Source: Stenogyne calaminthoides
Taxonomy: Eukaryota; Streptophyta; Magnoliopsida; Lamiales; Lamiaceae
Assembly (NCBI GenBank): GCA_037126765.1
Contig: JBBCBC010000024.1
Location: 22,169,554 to 22,233,553, forward strand
DNA length: 64,000 nucleotides
Reading direction: 5' to 3'
The notes beneath the pieces are model-generated. The model searched no databases, had not been told where the DNA came from, and saw nothing but the letters and a program-made list of their open reading frames with translations. Positions 23,060 through 36,233 of the stretch are shown one piece after another. The translations under genes and the position numbers were made by a program. Numbering within the stretch: the stretch's first letter is position 1; each line of letters begins with the position of its first letter.

Positions 23060-23717
23060 GGATGTTAGAACCAGTGTATAAAAGTAAATCGAAAATTGAA
23101 GATTTTCGACATACATAAACTTTCTCGAGAACTCTCTTGAAAACTCGGGATAAAATGGAAATCTTGAATCGAGTCTTAGGAAACTTCGGTTTACTAAAGG
23201 TCGATTACTTCAAGAAGCATGCTAAACCCTTTCAAGATTTCGATTATTATCTTGACATTTTATCAAGGTCGATTTTCGAGAAAAACATGAGGGAAATTAG
23301 TCCGAAAAGGTAATGACTTTCATGTGACCCATTTATTGCTTAAGTAAAACTTCGAGAATCATTCGCAATAAATACAAAACACCCGAGGAATGTTTTTTAG
23401 GCGGGATCGTTTTAAATTCGAAGAAGACAACAGTCATTTAATGCTCGCCACATTATTGACCAATGAGGATATTTTGGCGGCTTACTTTTAGGAGATCGTC
23501 GGTTCATGTACCCGATTAATCGGAGATTAATCTCAACCGCTTTTTCACCTAACCAACACGATTCTCCACGATCTCGAAGCTATTTATACCTCTTTAAGCC
23601 ATTCAAGCCGAAATTTTATCAAACCCTTCGTTCCCCCAAATACTTTCGAGAACTAAAATCCCTTTTGCCCGTAAATCGCAAAACCCTAAAGCGTCACATT
23701 CTTCAATCATATTCGAA
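23060..23717 (+). promoter_or_regulatory. Spacer with candidate promoter of the F extra ORF
   Basis: No gene is seen. TATTTATA at 23581-23588 lies 130 bases before ATG 23718, and a telo-box AAACCCTA sits at 23681-23688. E has the same layout with similar spacing (TATA-like 56366-56373, telo-box 56264-56271, ATG 56241). This suggests a separate transcript for the extra ORF. Confidence 0.45.
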
Positions 23718-26700
23718 ATGGCCCCAACGGTATTCGAGAGATTAGCCATAACCAATAAGCCATGGTAATGCAGTTCATTGTCTCACTTGAAAGCACAACC
23801 AACTTAAAGCCGTAAGAGGAGGCTCTGATATGATCCGATCAAGCAAACTCACCCATCTAGTCCAAGCCCACTCGCACCGGGGAGTTCGCAAAAGAGGTAA
23901 TCAAATTCATCGCAATTTGAAAATAGATGAAGAAGATTGTATGCACTCTTCGATTACAGATCTCATCTAGAGCACTCATCAAAATACGCCGATTTTGAGA
24001 GGAGATGTACATTGTTCCTAAAAATCAAATGATTTGTTTGAGCTATGTGATAGAGGAGAGGATCCTGCGATGTATATGTTCGGGGTAGAGAGCGAGAGTA
24101 CCTAGATAGGATTGTTGAGAATCCTGTGAAGTTTGAGGCAACTTTGCACAAGAAGAACCTAAAGCCACAATATCGCAGTCCGATGGATATTGTGAGCAAG
24201 AGCGTCATGAGTCTTGCGGGGAGTTTTGGAGCAGATTAGTACCTCAAGCTCGATTGATGGCGGCGATCGAGGCATCTCCCACCACCGACTTCAACCGGGC
24301 TGAAATTCTTAGTCCAGATGGTGCTCGAGCAAGCCAAGATCATAAAAAGAGTCAATGGGGAAATCACGATGAAAGGCAAGATCCACCATGCCACCAAAAT
24401 TGCCTATATTTTGGAGATGTGCGAGAGGAGGAGGATATCTTCGCCAATTCAACCCCATTCCCTAAATCCAAAATTCTCTTCAAGCCAGCAGCAGTGAAGA
24501 AGCGGAGCCATTCGGGGAAAAAGAGAAAAAGGTAGAATCACCTTCCGTCGGGCCGAAAGAGACCCAACAAACCCGGGGGAAGGTTATTTGGAGGCAAAAA
24601 TGGAGCAAGGAGCAAAACCGATGAGGAAAGAAAAGAACCTCGCTCCAAAGCGCTGAAGATTGGTGGTTCTCACCCGACGGCGGTAGCGCTGATTCCGAGG
24701 GAGAGACAACACGAGGGGCAAACCGCCGTAGTTCACCATTACAAGTCTTTGGCTCAGTTATCTCAAGGACACGAGATCCCGGTCGGCGAGCGTGTCTTCT
24801 CACGAGGTGCTCGAGACATCACTTTCGATTCGGATAAAATTTCTCGAAATTTTTAAAAGAGCTCAGACCTCGGAGATGCCTACCTGTGATGTGCGTGCTC
24901 GGATCAAGAGCCCATTTCGAGTCGATCCGAAGATGTCGCGTGCCCGAGGCGACAAGCCAACTCGGACTCATCGGCGAGGAAATGCCACCGGGCCTCGTAA
25001 CCCACTCGGATGCAAACCGAGGACTGAATGCACAAGCTTCGATACTACCGAGGCTCGGAGCAAATGTACTCGATGAGCTCTGAAGTGACCTCCATCGCTT
25101 GATCCTTGCCGTCAAGCTTCTCTTTGAACCGTAGAGCCCGAGATGGAAGAAGGGCGAGGCCGTTGGCGAAGTGGAGAGCAAGGGGAACGGTTCATCCTCG
25201 ACCGATACCACCGAGCTCGGCTTAAATACCTCGATCCGCAAGATATATTCTTCAGATTAAGGACGACAGTGTATATCCTCAATCAGACTCTTCCCGAGAT
25301 GCTTGATATTGCTGCATTCAGAGGGGAAGACTGGTGGAATGAGGAGACAGCCTTCCTGACCGACTTCTCGGGGGTTCGGAAGACAAAGCTCGGGATAAAA
25401 ATTCGGATTTTGATGAGCTGGTTCGAGGAAGCTAGCCGAGAAGAAAGGCAACCGAGGTTGAGTTCCCGAAAGGCGGAGACAAATCAAAAGATGGAGATGA
25501 AAAATTCAAAGATGGAGATGGGGACCAACGAGGGGAGATCTTTGAGGATCGGTCTCAAAATAAAAAGAGACTTCGTTCTTTGATCAACCTCGATCGAAGC
25601 TAGCACTCTTGGTACCTTTTGACACTATTAATAATTATGCGAGTTAACAAAAGTACTATCTTTAATTCTAAAATGTCCGATAATCGACCGAGGCTCAATG
25701 GAGACCGGAGCTCGGGATGGTTTGAGCTCGGATGATCAAACAACACGAAGGTCTGCGGAAAGGTCACCGAGATTGATCTCACTCCCGTCATGGAGAAACT
25801 TGAGAAGATTGAGCCAATGTCGATCAAACTTACTCGGATGGAAGCAACGTTGGCCAATCAAGCTCGGATAATGGAAGGACTTAGCCATTCTTGGGCGGAG
25901 GTGCGATACAAAACACTCGACCACTCGGATGACCTCCATGGAAGAAAAAGTCAATAAAAAAAGGCGGAGGAGTCAACGCAGTTAAGTCTTTGAAATGAAA
26001 CAAAAGCACCAAGAGTCGATCAATTTCTAGAGGTGAAACCCGGCGGAAAAAATGAGGTGCTAATCAAATCTGCTTTGTTGAGGAAATGAGCTCAGGTGCT
26101 CATGACCAAGATGACGAAGATGCTTAAAGATGCACTCTCTCGCCGGTTGCCCACATATCTCGAAGAACTGCCTATGGCTAAGAACCACATTAGGAGAATG
26201 GAAGATGAGCAAGATCAGCTAGCGGAGAGATCCATTGTGTGCAAAAAACGATGATCACATGGACACAAAGCTCTCTCCGACTTCTTCCAAACTACGGTGC
26301 CAAGAAGGGGGAAAGGGAAGGTCAGACCTCGGGAGTTCATGGCACGTGCTTTGGAAAAGAAGGCTCGGAAAGATCTTTGAAATGTACAATCTAGCCCAAG
26401 CCTTTAAAGAAGCCTCGGTCTTCTTGAGAAGTTAAAATTTGCTCAAGTAGAGAAGCTTGTCTACATTCGAAGTTTCGAAAGCAAACCAAGCTTGAGGTTG
26501 CAAGAGAGAAACCGAGTGCTAGAACTAAGGTTGGAACAAGCCGGGCCGGTCTTTGAATCGCCTATGAAGAGGAAAGCCTTGGGCGTTGTTCAACTCAAAG
26601 CAAGCGTCGAGAAGGCTTCTAAGCCAATCCGAGAAAGTTGGTTACGGATGGATGATGAAGATCGCAGAGGAATCTGAGTCTCAACCTCGAGAAGAAAGTC

Positions 26701-27310
26701 TTCAACACTGTAGAGGCTCATGACACTCCAAAAGAACAAGCTAAGAAAGCTGCTGCCGCCTCGTGAACTTCGTGGATCGAGAAAAGAAGATAGGCGAAGA
26801 GCGTAAACGAAGAGTGACTTCAGGAAGTTTATGCGAGCAAGAGGAAGGGAACATCGAAAGCGCTGAAATGGCCCCATGTTGATAAATGGATGCCCATTAA
26901 ACTCAACGACATGTGGGAAGAAGTGAAGAGAACCTTCTGGTTCAATTATGATGTTCTCAGGGAATGGAGAGGGGAAGGCTCAGACCAGAATGAAGCTTTC
27001 ATTGAATATCTTCTCACCTTTTATCCAAAGTATTTACAAAGCTGGATTAACCTTGCGGATGAAGGTGGAGTACAGATAGTAGCCCCCAGTCCATATTCCT
27101 ATCCTCCTCCGAGACTTGGTAATGGCTTGGTAAATGAAAAGGCCATTACGCAAGAAATTACTCCAGTAGACGGGTCAGTTGGGCCTAACTGGAAACAATC
27201 CAGACATTATCAGGGAAAGAAATGAAATTTGAAGAGATTCTTCGGAATGTTTGATCCGGAAGTGCCAATGATGAAGTCGAAAATGAAACAAACAGAAAGC
27301 GTAAGATCAA
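23718..27310 (+). pseudogene. Extra ORF region downstream of pol (element F)
   Basis: Same gene region as in E. It starts MAPTVFERLA (E: MTLSIFDRLA). N-terminal block: about 24254-24480 contains MAAIEASPTTDFN, and in another frame MKGKIHHATKIAYILEMC, matching E residue for residue in most places, then EEDIFANSTPFPKSKILFKP. Middle: ERFILDRY...DPQDIFFRLRTTVYILNQTLPEM then FRGEDWWNEETAFLTDFSG (25190-25375). C-terminal block: DKWMPIKLNDMWEEVKRTFWFNYDVLREWRGEG, NEAFIEYLLTFYPKYLQSWINLADEG (26880-27070). The open stretches are separated by shifts. Basic patches suggest a nucleic-acid or nuclear role, but function is unknown; no membrane segment was seen. Confidence 0.65.
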
Positions 27311-27523
27311 GAGCGAATCAAGACTAAAAACTGAAGACTCAGAAGATTTTGTATTCTTTAAATTTTTGTCTTTTTGATTTTGTTTGATAAATTCATTGTA
27401 ATCTGTAATGGTACACTTATCATCAATGAAGATTTATCATTATGCTCAAAAGATAATATCTCATTATCTTATTTTACATGTCTTTATATTTGATATGCCC
27501 CGATTCATCATTGTTTAGTGATG

Positions 27524-27657
27524 AAATTGTTGGGAGATTCATTCTTTGAAGTAATTGTTGAGAGACATAACCAATCTTGTAATAGGATAAACCTGAAACC
27601 CCGAGTATAGGTTATATATCCGTAACAAGATAGGTTTTGCATCATCAAAAAGGAAAT
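27524..27657 (+). other. Polypurine tract of F with upstream LTR-start look-alikes
   Basis: The true edge is preceded by CATCATCAAAAAGGAAAT (27640-27657); compared with E (AAAAAGGGGGAAAT) the G run is shorter. Upstream, AAATTGTTGGGAGAT (27524-27538) and AATTGTTGAGAGA (27553-27565) imitate the tract/LTR junction. Multiple polypurine tracts are a reported Sirevirus trait. Confidence 0.55.
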
Positions 27658-29734
27658 TGTTGGGAGATGAATTTAATAAAATATTATATGATTTTTGATT
27701 AAGATCCCAAAACCCCGAGTATGACATGTTCAAGAATGATCTTGATAGATGAGTCGATTCCGGTTTAGAGTATTGGGATGTTATCTCGCAAAATATATAG
27801 TCGGCAGATATAGTTCAGATAGGTTCTCAAGACTCAAGAACTCAAGATGTTTAAAGATATTGAAGTTTTCAAGATGAAATCAAGTCTCTCAAGACTTCGA
27901 TATGAAACCGAGATACTAAAGACTTCGGTATGGAAATTGAGAATCAAGACTTCAAGATGAAGACTCGATATATCGGTCAAGATAAATCAAGACTCAAGAC
28001 TCGTAAGACTCAAGACTCGAAGACCTCAAGACTCACGAAGACCTCAAGACTCGAAGACCTCAAGACTCGGCTGACTCAAGACGCAAGACCAAGACTCGAG
28101 TATTTGAAGATCAAGAATATCAAAACACAAGAATTATCAAGACTCAAGAATGTAATCAATGCTCAAGATATGAACCTCGATGTTCCGAGGCAATTGAATA
28201 TATCTATCCGGGATGCACATCGAGAAACGTGATACCTTAGAAAGTTAGATATTGCCAAGACATTCAAACGCGATAAGAGAAACTAAGTCGGCGTGTTGTT
28301 AAGGTTATATCAAACTCGAGTTTGTAACCAAAAGTGTCGTTGAAAGGTGTCTACCTTTTACTGGAGACAAAAGTCAAAAAGAGGAAGACGACATCAGCAC
28401 TATATCGACAATCGATAGTGACAAAGTCAAAAAAAAGATGTCGATGTAATGATGGTTCCAGATCGCAAAAAAAAAGTGAAGACCGGCTACATGTAAGGCT
28501 ATTGCCTAAAAACGTGTTAGGGAGTTTCAAACCCTAAATATAGCCGTTTCTCACACACCATAAGAGGGAACTCACGGCTATCTCTCCAACGGATAGTTTT
28601 CAAGAGTAACCTTGGTGTATGCCTATAAATACTGGTGACCCTCTACATCGTAAGGTTACGGGAGATTTATACGCAACTCAAGAGCTCAAACTTATTATTG
28701 CAAAAGTTACAAAGACTCGAAATACCTTGAATTTCCCAAGTGCTTCTATATTGAAGAGAGCTCACTTTACTAAGCCTAGCTTGATAAGATTTATCCAAAG
28801 CTTAGTCGAGATATCCTAACCCTTTGCATTGTGCTTCATTGTAAAGGATATCTCATCCTAGTTGGAAACCAACCAAGAAACCCCAAACCCTTGAGAAGGT
28901 AGTTGGAGTGTGTTTGTTGGTGAGTAGAGTTGTAAAGAGTTAGTAAACTCACGCGGAGTAGTCGAAAAACTCTAGAGGAGAAGTTAGTAAAAGCTACGAG
29001 GGTAGTCCAAAAGCTTGTGTGTGATTGAGTAAGTAAACTACGGAGGTAGTCGAAAAACTCAAGGTCGGGTTGAGTAAGTAAACTACGTGGAGTAGTCCCG
29101 AAAAACTCGAGGGGCCGTTGAGTAAGTAAACTACGAGGTAGTCCGAAAAGCTTCGTTGATAGTGAATTTCTCTCGAAGAGTCGCGGAGAGTGGATGTAGG
29201 AGCTTGAGTCTCTGAACCACTATAACTGCTGTGTTCTTTATTGCTTTCCTTATCTGTGCTTAACTGTTGCATTGACTCGATTTTGAAAGCATACTTTTCA
29301 CTGATATTCAGTTGGAATCAATCCACTGAAGTTGCATAAGTGAATCACAGCCTAATCATTATTTCATAAGGGAAGGTTTTGAAGAAAGCTTAAAACGAGT
29401 ATAAACTAAGGGCCAACCATTCCAAGACGACCGAGTAGCTAGAATCAGATAGTTACCAAACTGAACTCTCTCGAGGATTCATGAAGTTAGTTATCTCGAT
29501 CCAAGCAACTTCGGGATCTCTGACACTCGTGACTTCGGTTGGGATTATCTCGAGGTATCTGAAAGCAACTCGGGATCACCGTCTCGAGAGACTTTTGACT
29601 CAGAGCGTCTGTCTTCTCGAACCTAATCTTCGAGATTGTCGACCCAAAAGTGACCTCGAGAAGAAAAAAGTTTTAAAATCAACCACGTGTATTCCCCCAT
29701 ACACGTGTAAGACTCGTTTTCACCGGGACCAACA
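27658..29734 (+). repeat. 3' LTR of element F (2077 bp)
   Basis: It pairs with 15013-17095, with TGTTGGGAGATG...GGGACCAACA ends. TATAAATA at 28624-28631. Direct-repeat-rich AAGACTC tract near 27980-28090. The two F LTRs differ mainly by small indels and CG-like words rather than plain substitutions. Confidence 0.9.
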
Positions 29735-29775
29735 GTTAGGTTTAGGGTTTAGGGTTTAGGGTTTAGGGTTTATGG
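29735..29775 (+). repeat. Interstitial telomere-type repeat, (TTTAGGG)4 plus degenerate units
   Basis: Four perfect TTTAGGG units at 29741-29768 are preceded by GTTAGG and followed by TTTATGG. On the other side of F the sequence TCTAGGGTTAG (15002-15012) is the same tract cut by the insertion. The tract belongs to the B spacer. Confidence 0.85.
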
Positions 29776-30209
29776 CTTATGTATTAACCTCCGGGGCCTT
29801 TTGTACTTGTAGCTTGTAATGTAAATCTGACCTTCGGGTCTTTATCAATGAAAATTTCTATTATTCCATTGCTGTGTAACTTTCCCGTTTTCTTATGCGA
29901 TATAAGATTTAATCTTGTGAATCCTTGCTTGTTGAATATCGAAACTAATCGACTTACAAACCGGTGAAAACCAAACCCATTTAATCGATAATCCTTTAAT
30001 CTGATCAGTTTCTTTAATCTGATCAGTTCTTTTAATTTGATAATCTGTAAATCTGATCTCTTTCTCATATCAGTTCCTTGACTGATCTTCTGATCAGTTG
30101 AGATACCAAACTCAACTGATTTCTCTTAACCTGGTTAGTCTCTTAACCAAATTGGTTACGGAGAAACGATCCATCAAGCATTTTAGGTGCTTTTCTCCAA
30201 GATCCGAAG

Positions 30210-33200
30210 CCCTAGCTCATTGCATAATTCTCCTCGAATCGATCATGACTAGTGGCTTGGTTAGAATATCGACTTTACGTATGTCGGTATGAATCTTTTC
30301 CATTCGATATTCTTCTTTTTCAACATGATCTCTTATAAAATGGTGTCGACATCCACATGCTTGCATCTTGTATGTAGAAACGAGATTACGAGTGATTGCA
30401 ATAACACTATTACTATCACGTAATATAGGTACATTCTTAGCTTACAATGTTATAATCCATCACCGACTAAGCCACGGCCCAAATTGGGAGCAACAACTTC
30501 CTGCTGACCATATATTAAAACGTTGGTAGATGTCGCAAGCGATGTCTGCGCTTCTTTGAAAACCACGAGATCGGTTTACTTCCTAAAATCGACATGTTCA
30601 CGAGGTTGACTTCACGTCGATCTTGCAACCTCCATAATCGTCATCGAGAATACCCACTAAGCTCTAGATTATCATCGATGGGTAAAATAAACCAAGGTTC
30701 TTGTCCGGCAGATACTTAAGAATCCGGCTTAGTTTGCTTCTGGGTGGCTTTGCATTGGATTTGCACGAAATCGCACATACACCTCTTTGCCAAAAGTGAT
30801 ATCCGGGTGCTTTGGCGGTCGGTATAGTAAAGATCCAATGAGAGCCCTATATTCTTTCTGATTGGTTTTCTGACCATCCTCATTTGGATCCATCTTGAAT
30901 CCAGTCATCATAGGAATTTTGGCTTCCTTACAGTTTTGAACTCCAAACTTAGCCAATAAACTCCTAGTGTATTTTGCTTGGCAGATGAATATTCCTTCTA
31001 TATTTTGCTTGACTTGTAGACCCAGAAAGTAACTCATATGAACCATCATGGACATCTCGAACTTCCCTTGCATCAGCTTGCTGAATCTTTCACATAGACT
31101 CTTGTTGGGAGATCCAAAGATGATGTCGTCCACGTAAATCTGAACCATCAGAATATCTTCTCCATCTTCTATTCTGAATAAGGTTCTATCCACTGTTCCT
31201 TTAGTGAACCCACTGTCTATCAAGAACTGAGAGAGTGTATCATACCAAGCTCGAGGAGCTTGTTTCAGGCCATAAAGAGCTTTTCTTAAACGGTACACTT
31301 GGTTGCCCTTTTCAAAGCCTGGAGGTTGTTCGACATAAACTTCCTCTGCTAGTACCCCGTTTAAGAATGCACTCTTTACGTCCATCTGATACACAGTGAA
31401 CCCTCTATTGGAAACATATGCCAGAAACAGCCGAATGGCTTCTAGACGAGCGACTGGTGCAAAGGTCTCATCATAATCAATTCCTTCTGATTGTGAATAC
31501 CCTTTAGCAACAAGTCTTGCCTTATTCCTGGTTATTACATTTTTCTCATCCCTCTTGTTCTTGAATACCCACTTTGTGCCAATTACGTCTTGATGAGTTG
31601 GTCTGTCCACCAGTTCCCAAACATGATTTCTCTCGAACTGTTCCAGCTCCTCCTGCATGGCTAGAATCCAGCTTGCGTCTTGTAGAGCTTCCTCTACTGT
31701 TGTTGGTTCCTTCATAGACAGATAACAACAATACATGGCACTTTCACCAATCTGATGTCTAGTTTTAACTCTATCAGATGGGTCTCCGATGATCAGATCA
31801 GTTGGATGACTGGTTATCCAGGTCCTTCTGTTCTGATTTGCGTCGTTTTGGAGAACATCATCCATTTCTGATAAAGATTCATTACTAGCGATTGGGAGTG
31901 GTGCAGAGTTATGGTCCACTTGATAAGAACATGTCTCAGCTGATGTTGGACTCATCATGTCTTTATGTACGTTAAATGGAACTTCGGATGTTCCCCACGA
32001 ACCGGATGGTTCGGTTGATCTTGCCTCAAATTGCACTTTTGACTTCTTCATCGACAATTTTTCGTACCTTAGGATCTGATTGATCTGGTGAATCAGCTAG
32101 ATCTGGAATGTATATTGTTACGATTTCTGATCCTTTTTCCTTGATCGTTAGCTGATCCATTTTCTGAGCATCAGGTACAGGTTGATCAGGTACATCTTGT
32201 TCTGAGGCAGATTTCTCTTGATCAGAAGATGCTTCATCAAAGACTACATGGGGTGTTTCTTCCACAACTAGGGTTACTTTGTTGTAAACCACCCGAAGCC
32301 TTGCTAGATGAGGAATATCCTAAGAATATACCCTCATCCGACTTGGCCTCAAAAATCTTCAATGACTCTTCCCATTGTTGTGTATGAAACACTTACACCC
32401 CAAAAACATGGAAGTAAGAAACCACGAGGTTTTACGCCTTCCACAGTTCATAGGGTGTTTTTAGTGAGCTTTAGTTAGAAGACATCTGTTCTGAGTATGG
32501 CATGCAGTATTGATTGCTTCTGCCCAGAAACGGTTTGGTATTGCATGTTCAGCTAACATCGTGCGAGCAGCTTCTTTGAGTGTTTTGTTTCTCCGTTCTG
32601 CTACTCCATTACATTGTGGCGTTCTTGCGGTGATGTTTCATCTTTGTATGCAAACTTAGAGCAAAAATCGGTAATAAAAGAGTTGAAATTACGTACCTTT
32701 ATCGATCGATTTTTTACTACACTGACACCCTTCTCATTTTGTAATCTCTTTAGCAGCTCGGGTATCTTTGTTGTAGTCTCATTCTTCTTATGTAAGAATA
32801 TAACCCAGGTAAACTTGGAATAGTCATCCACGATTACGAGTATATTTATCCGAGATCCGATGAATTAATCGGGTCCAAATAGATCCATATGAAGCAGCTG
32901 CAATACTCTGCTGGATGCCGGTCCAGGAATTCCTTTGAATGAAGCTTTGACCTGTTTTCCCTTCTGACATGCGACACATGTCTGATCCTTAGAAAATACT
33001 TCATTCGGAAGTCCTTCCACTAAAGACATCCTTGCTATCTTATTAAGAGTTTTAAAGTTCAGATGGCTCATTCTTTTGTGCCAGAGCCAACTGCTATTAT
33101 TGGAACTCTTAACAATCAGGCATGCATTTCTTGGGCAACTGTTCCAATCAGCTGTGTAGATCGTCCCTTTCCTTGAACCAGTTAGCAAGATCTGTTGAGT

Positions 33201-33480
33201 GGCTCGATTTTTGATAGTGCATTGATCAGTCGAGAACTCAACACTGAATCCGTTGTCGTAGAATTGTGAAACCGATAATAGGTTATGCTTTAGACCTTCG
33301 ACATCTGAGACTCCGCACGACTGTGACATCATCATTCTCTAAGGTTCGAATCCTTTGGTATAACCAAAGTTATCATCACCGAAAGAGTACACGGGCCTTT
33401 TGTTCTATGTAAGAAATTTGAGGAGGTGTTTGCTTCAGGTCATGTGCCTTGAGCATCCACTATCGATGTACCATATAGTT
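30210..33480 (-). pseudogene. Pol region of element B (protease, integrase, RT, RNase H)
   Basis: Protease: WYIDSGCSRHMT around 33475-33440, with the DSG catalytic triad intact. GAG-pre-integrase (33335-32865): LKHNLLSVSQFYDNGFSVEF, LWHKRMSHLNFKTLNKIARM, then CVACQKGKQ, and DLFGP opening integrase. Integrase continues at 32831 (MDDYSKFTWVIFLHKKNET) in broken frames to the RVYNKVTLVVEETPHVVFDEA segment (32292). RT (32057-30729) is one open frame of 442 codons: TKWVFKNKRDE, KARLVAKGYSQ, YQMDVKSAFLNGV, YGLKQAPRAWYD and the catalytic IYVDDIIFGSPN, all intact; it continues to LIGSLLY. RNase H (30728-30210) is frameshifted, ending in a HTD..KVDILTKPL tail. The RT is the best preserved in the window. 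Breaks lie in CAG/CTG-poor stretches. Confidence 0.88.
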
Positions 33481-33489
33481 GCTTGCACA

Positions 33490-36095
33490 CCTCCTTTGTT
33501 GACCCGGACCCATGCGATCCTGCAGACCAAATCGAGGGCTTTAGGTACCCCTTTAGGATTGGGTCTGAGGGGTTAGGATTAGTTTTGGGGATCCATACAA
33601 AAACGAGCACTTCTATTGAGATCGGTTAGATCGGAAGGCTGATTTGTCTCCCATACCTATCAACATAATCATACGTCTCTTTATATGATTTACGATTAGT
33701 ATGATTATTAGTGTGAACCTTGGTGATTTAGAAGACTTGGGATTTATCTTTTTCGTTTGTCTTCTTTTCATCCGGTGTGGTTCAAAATCGGCAACCACAG
33801 GTTTTTTATTATAGGGGTAGATGCATTGCTACCATCAAAAGATTCATATCTTTTTTTTGGCATAGGTGGTTTTTTGGCTTACCTATAGCTTGCTTATTCG
33901 CAAATGACCTTGATTGGGTCTCAGATTAGACTTCCCTTTTCTGAGGTTGTCTTTTTGGTACTAATCTGTTGATCGAGTTGAGGTTTCTTGAGGAAACCGG
34001 GTTCTTCGTTGATTCCTCTACCGATGCTTTACCGATTAGGGGTCCATTTACATTCCCTTTTTCGATTAGGCACACCCTTTACCTTTCAACCGTGTCTTTT
34101 TCCCTTATTAGATACAAGTTTGGCTTTTAGTGTATCTTTGTGAAACTCCGTTTGATTACACCTTTTTGAAGTGAATCAAACGGGGCTTTTGAGGATGTGG
34201 AAGGGTTCTCATACCCAAGTCCCTTCTTGTTAATCGTTGTTCGAAAATAGGCGTTCATATCTTGAACAGTTTTAGATGACTTTGTGAAAACCTCTATTTT
34301 CTTGCGCAAATTATCCTCAGAAGATTTTAGACTCTCATGTAGTCGGAATAGCTCATCAAATTTAGCTTGAAGGATTTTGAAGTCATCAGCTTGTTGTTTG
34401 TTGATTGCTAGCTGATCTTTGATCTGCTTCTCCTGATCAGAAGATTTAACTTTCAGAATGTTAAGTTCCTCGCCACCTTCTCGAAAGCAGTTTCAGCAGA
34501 TTTCAGTTCAGTAGCTTTACTGAGATCGTTCTCTTTAACAAGCTGATTATTTCTGATCCTTAGCTTGTCATTCTCAGCTTCCACTATAGCATAAGTGTCT
34601 ACTGCATTGGAGAGATCATCAAGCAATTGCTCAGAGTAGAGCTGCAGGTCAATCTCCCCAGCAGGTGTGCTAATAATAGCAGGTGTGAAAGCAGACAAAG
34701 CAGAAGGTTTGGAGGTTACCTCAGATTGGTCCTCCTTGGCCATCAGGCAGATCTCATCGTCATCTGAAGAGAATATCAGATCTTCATTCTCATAGAAGTC
34801 AACGATCTTGCTTATCGGACATAAATCTTCTCTGGAGGAATATCCGAATCCTCGGGGGAGATAGGAATCATCAATTCCGGATATGTAAATGACCATGGCA
34901 CTACATCCTATAGCGTTGCTCTCTTACGTTCCTCTTTTCTTCCCTTTCTTTTTGGCGTCGAATGCAGGCGGTCTGTTGTAGTGACTGGCTTCTCCACGGT
35001 TGAAGCCGCTCCTTGATCCACGAACCTTTCCTTCGGTGGTGTCACTTTCGTCGTAGGATCTATCGGTGACTTCCTTTCGATAATGTCGAACTCCTACATC
35101 CGGATCTGTTATCTCTCTCCTCTCATCATCCAGTTATCTCTTTTCTTTTCATCTCATGTGATCTCTTGATCATCGGATCACGGTTCTTCCGGAGATCATT
35201 GGGCGATCTCCTATCTCTTCCTCGGCTATGTTGATAATCTTTATAGAATCTTCGATACTTACCAAGTTGAATATTTGATTTTCAAGCTTCCCGGTAAGCG
35301 AGCGATCATTACACTTTGATTTATTATGCTTCCAACGGAGTTCGTGATCTTCGATCTGTTCTTTGGTTTAAACGCCTTGGCGATTTAGGCGTTGAGGCTT
35401 CATTGTTGCCCTCGTCTTCATCTGCTTGTCCTCTTTCGATTAAATCAAACTCGTGAGCTTTAAGGCTTAGGAACAAGCTACTTGGTTTCATCCTTGAAAT
35501 GTCTTAGCAATCCTTGATTACCGTGACTTTCATGTCCCATTTCTTGGTGAGAGATCTTAAAATCTTGTAGTTGATATCTTTGTCTGACATCTCTCTACCA
35601 AGTTCTCGTAGCTTATTCACTGACATAGTAATCCTTCCATCGAGCTCGTTGATGGTCTCGTTGGGTAGCATCTTCAGTTTTTCGAACTTTACCAGTTCGT
35701 CTTGTAGACGATTGTCTTTGATCTGATCATTACCTTCGCATATCTCAGCTAGAGTATCCCACATTGCTTTCGCAGTTTTGAGTTATCTTCTCCTTGGTGA
35801 CTTTATCCATCGTCTTCATGATAATATGCCTGGCGATTGTATCTAGAGTATACAACTTTCTTTCCTCTGCATCCATCAAGGCTGGGCTTTTTCGCACAAG
35901 ACTTCCCGGGGCAAAGTCTGGATCTCATCCAACTGCAGGGTTGTCGTAATATATCATGATGGGTCCTCTTTCAATGACTTCCATCATTCTGCCACTAATC
36001 GAACCTAGATGGTTGCACATATAAATGGCCCAATATGCATACTCATCAATTGAGAATTTTGGCAAATCATGATACATACCAGAGGTATTATCCAT
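33490..36095 (-). pseudogene. Gag region of element B
   Basis: Starts at ATG 36095: MDNTSGMYHDLPKFSIDEYAYW, shortly after the primer site. Then MMEVIERGPIMIYYDNPAV, a break, and DAEERKLYTLDTIARHIIMKTMDK. The UBN2-type core is open at 35764-35504 (MWDTLAEICEGNDQIKDNRLQ...FEKLKMLPNETINELDGRITM). No clean zinc knuckle could be read between 35500 and 34900. 34896-34453 is open: an acidic DDDEICLMAKED segment, then a coiled-coil-like stretch (YAIVEAENDKLRIRNNQLVKEND). A basic low-complexity tail follows to protease. Same architecture as E/F gag, typical of Sireviruses. Confidence 0.8.
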
Positions 36096-36220
36096 GCTGA
36101 GTGATTTTGGAAAAACGAATGAGTTTTAAAAATGGTTTTTCAAGATCAGTTCAATTGACCACAAAGATTCTTCCTCAAGAATCGATGATACACAAAGCCA
36201 GTGGTCTGTAGAACCAACTG

Positions 36221-36233
36221 CTCTGATACCACT
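36221..36233 (-). other. Primer binding site of element B
   Basis: On the minus strand AGTGGTATCAGAG follows the LTR edge at 36234; it is the initiator tRNA-Met type. Confidence 0.85.

Larger units (their letters stand above)
15013..29734 (+). mobile_element. Element F: full-length Sirevirus-like copia retrotransposon inserted in B
   Basis: It starts TGTTGGGAGATGAATTT at 15013 and ends CCGGGACCAACA at 29734, with a perfect TSD GTTAG (15008-15012 and 29735-29739). Order on the plus strand: 5' LTR, primer site, gag, PR, IN, RT, RNase H, spacer with promoter, extra ORF region, polypurine tract, 3' LTR; length 14722 bp. Only E shares its family here. Coding regions are full of frameshifts, but the gaps coincide with CAG/CTG-poor patches, so the true state may be better than it looks. 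Confidence 0.92.
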
